From contig OY969802.1 of NCBI GenBank assembly GCA_963703235.1, forward strand, positions 2,232,001-2,296,000: DNA of 64,000 nucleotides, given 5' to 3'. The DNA comes from VRUE01 sp963703235. Its GTDB lineage: Bacteria; Actinomycetota; Thermoleophilia; Solirubrobacterales; 70-9. The notes below the pieces were generated by a model, which was not told the origin of the DNA, made no database searches, and saw nothing but the letters and a program-made list of their open reading frames with translations. Positions 58,109 through 64,000 of the stretch are shown piece by piece. The position numbers and the translations under genes are program-made. Position 1 is the stretch's first letter, and every line of letters begins with the position of its first letter.

Positions 58109-59757
58109 GCGCCCGGCCAGGAGTCGTGTACCTGGTGGGCGCCGGCCCGGGCGACCCCGGGCTGATGACGGCGCGCTCGCTGGACCTGATCGCCGCCGCC
58201 GACGCGATCTTCTACGACCGCCTGATCCCACCCGGCGCCCTCGACGGCGCCCGCGCCGACGCCGAGCTCATCTATGCCGGCAAGGCCCCCTCAGACGTGC
58301 CGGGAGTTGACCACCCATATGGTGGGTCAACTCCCGGCACGTCGGTTCCGCAGGGAGAGATCAACGAGCGATTGGTGGAGGCAGCTCGGGCGGGGAAGAG
58401 CGTGGTGCGGCTGAAGGGCGGCGACCCGTTCGTGTTCGGGCGCGGGGGCGAGGAGGGGGAGGCGCTGCTCGCGGCCGGGGTCGAGTTCGAGGTCGTGCCG
58501 GGTGTGACCGCCGGGGTCGCCGCCAGCGCTTACGCCGGGATCCCGGTCACCCACCGCGACGATGCCTCGGCGGTCGCCTTCGTGACGGGGCATGAGGACC
58601 CCGAGAAGCAGGAGACGGCGCTCGATTGGGAGGCGCTGGCGCGCTTCCCCGGCACTCTCGTCTTCTACATGGGGGTCAAACGGCTGGCCGCGAACGCGGC
58701 GGCGCTGATCGAGGCGGGCCGCGACGCAGACGAGCCGGCGGCCGCAGTCGAGCGCGGCACTATGCCAGGGCAGCGAACTGTGGTGGCGACGCTGGGAACG
58801 CTGGCCGAGGCGGTCGAGGGTGAGGGCGTGGGGGCGCCGGCGCTGATCGTGGTCGGGCCGGCGGTCGAGCGGCGCGAGTCGCTCGCCTGGCTGGAGCGAC
58901 GGCCGCTGCACGGCCGTCGCGTCGTCGTCACCCGGGCGCGGGCGCAGGCCAGCGGGCTTGCCGCGACGTTGCGCGGGCTCGGCGCCGAGGTGGTCGAGCT
59001 GCCGGCAATCCGGATCGAGCCGCGCCTCAACAGCGAGGAGGTGCGCGCCGCATTGGGGCGGATCGGCGAGTACGAGTTGATTTGCCTGACCAGCCCCAAC
59101 GGGGCTCACCTGCTGTTCGAGGCGCTCGAGAAGGCCGGCCTTGACGCACGGGCGTTTGGCCAGGCACCGAAACAGAAGCAGGTAAGGGGAGGGGGGGCAG
59201 GCGCTGCCGCCACGGTCGAGGTGCAAGGGGGCGCGGCCGGTCCTGGGTCGGTCTCCGATCGGTCGGAGACGATCGTCGCCGCGATCGGGCCCGGGACCGC
59301 GCGGGCGCTCTCCGAGCATGGAATCGCCGCCGACGTAGTCCCTGAGCGCTTCGTCGCCGAGGCGCTCGTCGAGGCGCTGGCCGGTGTCGAGGTCGAGGGC
59401 CGTCGCGTCCTCGTCGCCCGCGCCGCCGAGGCGCGCGACGTCCTGCCCGACGCCCTGCGCGAGCGCGGCGCCGAGGTCGACGTCGTCGCCCTCTACGAGA
59501 CGGTGCGCGAGCAGCCCGAGCCGGAGGCGGTAGAGGCGGCGCAGGGCGCCGACTACGTCACCTTCACCTCCTCCTCGACCGTCCGCAACCTGACCGAGGC
59601 GCTCGGCGACCGCTTCCCGCGCGGCGCCCGCGTCGTCTCGATCGGCCCGGTCACCAGCGACGCCGCCCGCGCCGCCGGCCTCGAGGTCGACGTCGAGGCC
59701 GAGCGCCACGACGTCGACGGCCTGGTGGCTGCCCTTGAAGCCGATGCCTCGGGCTGA
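58105..59757 (+). CDS. Uroporphyrinogen III methyltransferase / uroporphyrinogen III synthase fusion with in-frame insertions
   Basis: A 550-residue CobA-HemD fusion. The N-terminal SUMT domain (about 1-255) has YLVGAGPGDPGLMTARS, RLKGGDPFVFGRGGEEG, and VPGVTAGVAASAYAGIPVTH. HemD (about 275-550) has RRVVVTRARAQASGLAATL, CLTSPNGAHLLFEAL, IAAIGPGTARALSEHG, and DYVTFTSSSTVRNL. Two insertions relative to usual family spacing are visible. Between YAGKAPS and SVPQGEIN about 16 extra residues (DVPGVDHPYGGSTPGT) are encoded by a 50-bp palindrome. In HemD, about 30 extra residues rich in Gly/Ala lie before IVAAIGPG. It methylates uroporphyrinogen III for siroheme/B12 and also makes it from hydroxymethylbilane. 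Confidence 0.93.
   Translation: MSARPGVVYLVGAGPGDPGLMTARSLDLIAAADAIFYDRLIPPGALDGARADAELIYAGKAPSDVPGVDHPYGGSTPGTSVPQGEINERLVEAARAGKSVVRLKGGDPFVFGRGGEEGEALLAAGVEFEVVPGVTAGVAASAYAGIPVTHRDDASAVAFVTGHEDPEKQETALDWEALARFPGTLVFYMGVKRLAANAAALIEAGRDADEPAAAVERGTMPGQRTVVATLGTLAEAVEGEGVGAPALIVVGPAVERRESLAWLERRPLHGRRVVVTRARAQASGLAATLRGLGAEVVELPAIRIEPRLNSEEVRAALGRIGEYELICLTSPNGAHLLFEALEKAGLDARAFGQAPKQKQVRGGGAGAAATVEVQGGAAGPGSVSDRSETIVAAIGPGTARALSEHGIAADVVPERFVAEALVEALAGVEVEGRRVLVARAAEARDVLPDALRERGAEVDVVALYETVREQPEPEAVEAAQGADYVTFTSSSTVRNLTEALGDRFPRGARVVSIGPVTSDAARAAGLEVDVEAERHDVDGLVAALEADASG
58294..58343. repeat. 50-bp palindrome inside cobA/hemD
   Basis: Perfect outer arms of 18 bp (GACGTGCCGGGAGTTGAC at 58294-58311 and its complement at 58326-58343) with a centre on CATATG that is itself mostly symmetric, so 46 of 50 positions pair. 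It is in frame inside the SUMT domain and accounts for about 16 residues not found in typical family members. Confidence 0.85.
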
Positions 59758-59798
59758 TCGCAGCATTTTCAGGGCTGTAGGCCGGAAAATGCTGCGAT
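59757..59798. repeat. Inverted repeat at hemD/birA junction
   Basis: ATCGCAGCATTTTC (59757-59770) and GAAAATGCTGCGAT (59785-59798), perfect 14-bp arms, 14-base loop. The first arm begins on the last base of the hemD stop codon, and the second arm includes the first two bases of the birA ATG (59797). Pairing in mRNA would sequester the birA start. Confidence 0.8.
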
Positions 59799-60543
59799 GA
59801 ACTTCGGGGCGCCGCACCGGCACTTTCGCCGCACCGATTCCACCAATTCGCGTGCGCGCGATTTGGTCGAGGCCGGGGCGCCGCACGGCACCGTCGTCAC
59901 CGCAGCCGAGCAGACCGCGGGGCGGGGCCGGCAGGGGCGGGTGTGGACGGCGCCGGCCGGCAAGGGATTGCTCTACTCGGCCGTCCTGCGGCCGCTCGAC
60001 GAGCGGCACCTGCTGTTGCCGCTCTCCGTCCCGCTCGCCGTCTGCGCGGCCGCCGAGGCACTTCGGCCCGGGATCGAGTGCGCGGTCAAGTGGCCCAACG
60101 ACGTCTGGCTGGACGAACGCAAGCTGGCGGGGATCCTCATAGAGGCAAAGCCGCAGGACGGCTGGGCGGTGATCGGCGTCGGCCTTAACCTCTCGATCGC
60201 TCCGGACGAGTTCCCGCCTGACCTCCGTGACACAGCGGTCTCGATCTTTGGCTCGAGCGAGGGGCGTCGGGGGGAGCCCCGACGGAGCCTCCCGGCGGGG
60301 CTCCCCCCGACGCCCCTTACTGCAGCCACAGTCCTAAGTCGTCTTCTTGATCACTGGGTCGAGGCGGATCGAGCGACGATCCTCGCCGCCTGGCGCGCGC
60401 GCGACGCCCTGCGCGGGCGCGAGATCTCCTGGGACGGCGGCTCGGGGATCGCCGAAGGGATCGAGGACTCGGGCGACCTAGTCGTCGTCGCCGGCGACGG
60501 CCGGCTCGTCCTCGGCGCCGGCGAGGTCCACCTCAGCATCTGA
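59797..60543 (+). CDS. birA: Biotin-[acetyl-CoA-carboxylase] ligase BirA, insertion-bearing
   Basis: A 248-residue class I biotin protein ligase (no N-terminal DNA-binding domain) that activates biotin as biotinyl-AMP and attaches it to carboxylase subunits. It has TDSTNSRARDLV, the biotinyl-AMP loop GRGRQGRVW, AVKWPNDVWLDERKLAGIL, and IGVGLNL. After TAVSIFG an insertion of about 20 residues (SEGRRGEPRRSLPAG and following) is encoded by a 58-bp inverted repeat (60260-60317). The C-terminal SH3-like domain is present (GREISWDGG, GDLVVVAGDGRLVL). The ATG lies on the edge of another palindrome, and no upstream Shine-Dalgarno is seen. The 3' end overlaps the convergent helicase gene by 66 bases. 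Confidence 0.92.
   Translation: MNFGAPHRHFRRTDSTNSRARDLVEAGAPHGTVVTAAEQTAGRGRQGRVWTAPAGKGLLYSAVLRPLDERHLLLPLSVPLAVCAAAEALRPGIECAVKWPNDVWLDERKLAGILIEAKPQDGWAVIGVGLNLSIAPDEFPPDLRDTAVSIFGSSEGRRGEPRRSLPAGLPPTPLTAATVLSRLLDHWVEADRATILAAWRARDALRGREISWDGGSGIAEGIEDSGDLVVVAGDGRLVLGAGEVHLSI
60260..60317. repeat. 58-bp inverted repeat inside birA
   Basis: Perfect 22-bp arms (60260-60281 and 60296-60317; core GGGGCGTCGGGGGGAGCCCC) flank a 14-base loop. It is in frame inside birA between the catalytic domain and the C-terminal domain. Confidence 0.88.
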
Positions 60544-63075
60544 CTCCAAGTCGCGGTCCTCAGCTGCGTTGGCGCCATTCTCCGCTGTCTCCAGCGGCAG
60601 CTCCTCGCCCTCGAGTGCGTCGTCGACTCCGACCGCCTCCGCCGCAGCTCCGTTCCCCGCTGCCGTTGCTGCCCTCGCCGGGCTCTCGCTCTGCTTCGCG
60701 CGTTTGCGTTTGCGCCGCCGCTTGCCGCCTTTGGGGAAGTTGCGCAGCAGTTCGCGCGCGGTCGCCGACGGTTTGCGGGCCATCCGCATCCGCGCCCCGC
60801 GCAGCACCTCCTCGCCTTCGGGCGTGTGCGAGACCGCCGCGGCCAGCAGCGCCACCGCCAGGCGGCGGTCCTGTTTGCGCGAGGCGTGGACGAGCCGCCG
60901 TGCGTTGCGCCCGTGCGCCCGCCCGGAGGAATTGACCAGCAGGCCGAGCAGTCGCTTCGTCTCCGGCCAGCGCTGCACCGCATACTCTTCATGCAGCTCG
61001 CGGGTGTAGGAGGCGAGCCGCCAGACCCACGCCTGCGCCTGGTCGCGCCGCCCGATCCGCTTGTCGACCAGCGCCTGCAGCAGCGTTTTCGTCCCGGCCC
61101 GTTTGTCCTCGCGGCTCCAGCTGCCGACGATTTCGATCGCGTCGTCGAAGGCCTCGGCGTCGCGCAGGTCGGCGATCTCGCCCAGCGCTTTCAGCCGCAG
61201 CTGCGAGTTGCGGTTGCGCTGCACGCAGGTCAGCAGGAAGCGTCGCCGCAGCTCTTTGGTGCGGTCGTTCTGCAGCATCGAGCGCGCCCGCCGCCAGTTC
61301 TGCGGACTGACTCGGGCGCCGGCCAGCGCCGCCCAGGCATGCTGCTCGGGGTAGTCGAGGTTCTCGACCGCGATCCGCCACAGCTCCCGTTCCAGCACCC
61401 CGGTGCGGTGCTCGGAGTCGTCGGAGACGGGGACGATCCGCCGCTCTACCCGCACCCGCCGGCCGCGGCCGCGCCGCACCGGGCCGACCACGATCGCGCC
61501 GCCGCGGTAGACCTCGCGGTCGAGCAGGCTGTGCAGCGTCACGATCGTCTCGTCGTGGGTGGTCGCCGGGTGGACGAAGTCGATCACCAACCCGGCCTCC
61601 TTGCCGGGCGCCCGGCGGGTGACGCGGCCGACCCGCTGCTGGTAGATGCGCCGCGAGGCGGTCGGCGCCAGGTGCATGCAGAGCGTCGCCCGCGGCGAGT
61701 TCCAGCCCTCGGCCAGCAGCATCGCGTTGCAGAGGACGTCGACCTCGCCGCGCTCGAAGCCGGCCAGGATCTCAGCCAGTTCGCGCTTCGGCGTCTCGCC
61801 GGAGACGGCGCGGGCTTTGATCCCCTCCTTCTGCAGCGCCTTGGCGACGTTCTTCGCGTGCTGGACCCCGGCCGTGTAGAGGACGCCCGGCACCCTGCTG
61901 AAGCGCGTCTTGTAGAGATCGGCGATGGCGACGTTGAAGGGCTCCTGGTCGAGCAGGGCGGCCAGCTCCTCCTGGTCGAAGTCCTGGTCCACCTCGCCTT
62001 TTCGCAGCGGCACCTTGGCGATCGTCCGCACTCCCGGGCCCGGCGGGATGCGGATGCAGCGCAGCGGCGAGATCACCCCGCGCCGCGCCGCCTGGGCGAG
62101 GTCGAAGCGCGAGGTCTGGGTCGGGAAGAGGTCGGCGACGTGGCGGGCGATCAGCGCCCCGGTCGCGGTCATGCCGATGAAGACGGGCCCCGTCCAGGCG
62201 CGGATGCAGGCGCTGGTTTTCTCGCCCAGCGCGGTGTGCGCCTCGTCGCAGATCACGATCGAGTAGGCGTCGGAGACTTTCTTGTGGTTGCGGACGAACC
62301 ACTGGTAGGTCTCGACCGTGACCGGCCCTTCGGCGTCGTCGCGGTCGCCCAGCAGCGGCGGCCGCAGCCGCTCCTTGTAGCCGCGGTCGGAGATCTCGCC
62401 GATGAACTGGTCGACCAGGTTGCGACGGTGGGTGAGGATGAGGACGCCACCGGTGCGGGTGGCGTCGATGAAGCCGACGGCGGCGACCGTCTTGCCGGCC
62501 CCGGTCGCGTGCTCGAACCAGAAGCGGCGCTCGGCGCCGGGGTCCTCGGCCGCCTCGGCGACGATCTCCTCTTCGTCGTCTGCGACCGGCTCTTCCTCCC
62601 AGTCCTGCGGCTCCTCGTCGGGCGCCAGCTCCTCGGGCTCCTCCTCGGCGTCGTCCGCGGCCTCCTCGCCGTCGGTGGACGAGGCGACCTCGGCCATCTC
62701 GCTCGGCGCGGACCCGTTCTCGGCCGCCGTCTGCTGCTCGGCCATCAGCTCGGTCAGGGTTCCGGACAGCGCGTCGACCTGGTGCGGGTTGAGCTCGGCA
62801 CCGTCGCGCAGCTTCGGCGGCTCGTCGGCCAGCAGCCGCTCCAGCCCGAGCAGGAGCGAGAAGTCGCGCCGCCACTGGATCGAGGGGTGCTCGGCGCCTT
62901 CGTCGAGCTCCACCAGCGCTGCGTCGAGGGCACGCCGGCGCGCCGTCCCGGGGGCGAGCGCCTCGGGTCCCTCGCCGTCGAGCAGCAGCGGCTCGCGGGC
63001 AAAGTCCGACGCCCGCTCGATGTCGGCGCCTGAAGGAACTGCCGCCTTCGCGGCAACTTCGCTGGTCTTGGCCAT
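60478..63075 (-). CDS. Large SF2 DEAD/DEAH-type helicase with acidic insert
   Basis: An 865-residue superfamily 2 helicase (type III restriction/UvrB-like branch). Walker A is EHATGAGKTVAAVG (about 190), motif II VICDEAHTALGEKTS, motif III FIGMTATGAL, then ILAGFERGEVDVLCNAMLLA, and motif VI RRIYQQRVGRVTRRAPG. Before Walker A there is an acidic low-complexity stretch (about 125-180, with AEEEPEELAPDEEPQDWEEE). The ~350-residue C-terminal part is helical, then basic (KGGKRRRKRKRAKQ) and finally acidic. ATG 63075 is more likely than 63117. No partner nuclease gene is adjacent. Nucleic-acid substrate unknown; possibly stress or DNA repair. Confidence 0.88.
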   Translation of the reverse strand: MAKTSEVAAKAAVPSGADIERASDFAREPLLLDGEGPEALAPGTARRRALDAALVELDEGAEHPSIQWRRDFSLLLGLERLLADEPPKLRDGAELNPHQVDALSGTLTELMAEQQTAAENGSAPSEMAEVASSTDGEEAADDAEEEPEELAPDEEPQDWEEEPVADDEEEIVAEAAEDPGAERRFWFEHATGAGKTVAAVGFIDATRTGGVLILTHRRNLVDQFIGEISDRGYKERLRPPLLGDRDDAEGPVTVETYQWFVRNHKKVSDAYSIVICDEAHTALGEKTSACIRAWTGPVFIGMTATGALIARHVADLFPTQTSRFDLAQAARRGVISPLRCIRIPPGPGVRTIAKVPLRKGEVDQDFDQEELAALLDQEPFNVAIADLYKTRFSRVPGVLYTAGVQHAKNVAKALQKEGIKARAVSGETPKRELAEILAGFERGEVDVLCNAMLLAEGWNSPRATLCMHLAPTASRRIYQQRVGRVTRRAPGKEAGLVIDFVHPATTHDETIVTLHSLLDREVYRGGAIVVGPVRRGRGRRVRVERRIVPVSDDSEHRTGVLERELWRIAVENLDYPEQHAWAALAGARVSPQNWRRARSMLQNDRTKELRRRFLLTCVQRNRNSQLRLKALGEIADLRDAEAFDDAIEIVGSWSREDKRAGTKTLLQALVDKRIGRRDQAQAWVWRLASYTRELHEEYAVQRWPETKRLLGLLVNSSGRAHGRNARRLVHASRKQDRRLAVALLAAAVSHTPEGEEVLRGARMRMARKPSATARELLRNFPKGGKRRRKRKRAKQSESPARAATAAGNGAAAEAVGVDDALEGEELPLETAENGANAAEDRDLESDAEVDLAGAEDEPAVAGDDD

Positions 63076-63228
63076 GAGCCTGTCGGTTCTTTCCCGCGAC
63101 GACGCAGCGCGCGCCACCGGGAAGAGTTAACGAGGGTGCCGGGGGTAAAGGCGTTTCTCCATCCCCGGCGATCTCGGCGATCCGCATACGGCGAATCGGA
63201 ACATCCATATTGTAATCACCGAGTGCAG

Positions 63229-63864
63229 ATGAATGATTCCAATGCCCGCAGCGAGGGGTCGGTGCGCCTGTTCCGGGCCACTCGCCGGGCGTCCGCGATC
63301 CTGATTGTCGCGTCGCTGGCGGTATGGGGTTGTGGGTCTTCGGGGGGCGGCGATTACGGCGGCGCCCACCCGAACTACGACCGGGCACTGGCGGGCGCGC
63401 CGCCGCCGCTGGCGGGGCTGTACGACCAGGCGAACGAGCTGCTGCCCGGCGGCGTCGATGCCTACGAGCAGCGGATTGCGGCACTGCGCGGCTACCCAGT
63501 CGTCGTCAACCTCTGGGCCTCCTGGTGCGGTCCCTGTCGCTTCGAGTTCCCGCACTTCCAGCGGGCGGCCGCCCGCTACGGCAAGCGGGTCGCCTTCCTC
63601 GGCATCGACAAACAGGACGACGACGATGCGGCCGAGACCTTCTTGCGCGAAGAGCCGGTTCCCTACCCCAGCTACACCGACCCCGATGAGGAGATCGCCG
63701 AGAGCATCGACGACGGCGGCGCGAGCCGCGGCCTTCCGGCGACCGCTTTTTACGACCGTGACGGCGAGGTCGTCTACCTGAAGCTCGGCCAGTACGACGA
63801 CGAAGAGGAGCTGCGGGCAGACATCGAGCGCTACGCGCTCGGGCGCGGCGGGAAAAGCGGATAA
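63229..63864 (+). CDS. TlpA/ResA-like thioredoxin-fold lipoprotein
   Basis: A 211-residue exported thiol-disulfide protein. A signal-like segment (ASAILIVASLAVWG) ends in a cysteine (WGCGSSGGG) that could be lipidated. The thioredoxin fold has NLWASWCGPCRFEFPHF with the CGPC active site, IDKQDDDDAAETFL, and RGLPATAFYDRDGEVVYL with the cis-Pro. It may reduce apocytochrome c, which suits the ccm genes 8-10 kb upstream, or serve general envelope redox. ATG 63229 was preferred to an upstream one (63136) because of the signal position. An NfeD-like gene begins 7 bases after its stop. Confidence 0.87.
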   Translation: MNDSNARSEGSVRLFRATRRASAILIVASLAVWGCGSSGGGDYGGAHPNYDRALAGAPPPLAGLYDQANELLPGGVDAYEQRIAALRGYPVVVNLWASWCGPCRFEFPHFQRAAARYGKRVAFLGIDKQDDDDAAETFLREEPVPYPSYTDPDEEIAESIDDGGASRGLPATAFYDRDGEVVYLKLGQYDDEEELRADIERYALGRGGKSG

Positions 63865-63871
63865 TCGACCC

Positions 63872-64000
63872 GTGGACGTCTTCGTCGTCATCGCCCTGGT
63901 CGCGATCGTCGTCCTGCTCGCCGAGCTGTTGCTGCCGACCGGCGGCGCTCTGGCCGCGCTCGGGGCGCTGGGGCTGATCGCGGCCGGCGTCGTCGCGCTC
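63872..64000 (+). CDS. NfeD-like membrane protein, truncated by window end
   Basis: 43 codons from GTG 63872 to the window end. The sequence begins VFVVIALVAIVVLLAELLLP, then TGGALAALGALGL: two hydrophobic helices separated by the LPTGG turn, the start of NfeD-family proteins that often partner SPFH/stomatin proteins. The rest is outside the window. Confidence 0.7.
   Translation, partial: MDVFVVIALVAIVVLLAELLLPTGGALAALGALGLIAAGVVAL

Noticed and set aside
60826..63033. 735-codon plus-strand frame opposite the SF2 helicase
   Set aside because: Low-complexity Arg/Asp/Val/Gly-rich shadow with no domain; helicase motifs are on the minus strand.

Overview
The window is a high-GC bacterial chromosome segment with actinobacterial gene style: many GTG and TTG starts, 4-bp stop/start overlaps, and hairpin terminators without T tracts. 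The gene mix suggests the class Thermoleophilia (Solirubrobacterales-like). It includes SigG-type and ECF42-type sigma factors, tandem DUF892 domains, lineage-type secreted six-cysteine proteins, a ccmABCD cluster beside hemA-hemC-cobA/hemD, and split LigD modules. That placement is inferred from family knowledge, not from an alignment. No rRNA, tRNA, CRISPR array or complete insertion sequence was found.

Layout. 1-3.9 kb holds an MMPL exporter, cut by the window edge, divergent from a receiver / histidine kinase / LuxR-type regulator operon. 3.9-5.4 kb is an AbiE-type toxin-antitoxin pair with a two-site palindromic control region; its toxin gene has a +1 frameshift at a site resembling the prfB recoding signal. 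5.5-16 kb carries secreted or envelope proteins, an AI-2E-type permease, an MBL hydrolase, a holin-like/phosphodiesterase fusion, a DGPF protein with an ECF42 sigma factor, an EEP nuclease-fold protein and an M23 peptidase. 16-20 kb has a VapBC pair with a palindromic operator, a methyltransferase, and a DEAD-box helicase whose only plausible start is AUC. 20-21.6 kb is an AT-richer insert with a lipoprotein and an Ig-like secreted protein, bounded by about 68-bp direct repeats of the 3' end of a CAP-domain gene. 22-33 kb has a histidine-rich secreted protein, an SDR/ferritin-like fusion, a topoisomerase IB remnant, a second PIN-type TA pair, a ZIP transporter, a cupredoxin, Ohr, ChrA and the LigD PE-ligase module. 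33.6-37.6 kb has two surface proteins, one made of four long Gly/Asp/Asn repeats, and the LigD polymerase module. 37.7-46.9 kb is mostly metabolism and regulation: queuosine salvage, a cyclase, an SGNH hydrolase, an MFS pump, SigG, VOC proteins and RarA. 47-51.7 kb is a compact FtsK-like ATPase / WXG100 / putative effector operon. 51.7-60.5 kb has an aldehyde dehydrogenase, ccmABCD, hemA, hemC, cobA-hemD and birA, which together cover heme delivery, tetrapyrrole synthesis and biotinylation. The window ends with an SF2 helicase, a TlpA-like lipoprotein and the start of an NfeD-like gene.

The most unusual pattern is a set of long, perfect or near-perfect inverted repeats with unrelated sequences, clustered in the ccm/hem/birA region. 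Two lie in frame inside cobA-hemD and birA and expand the proteins. Others sit at gene ends and junctions, including a 117-bp nested element between hemA and hemC.
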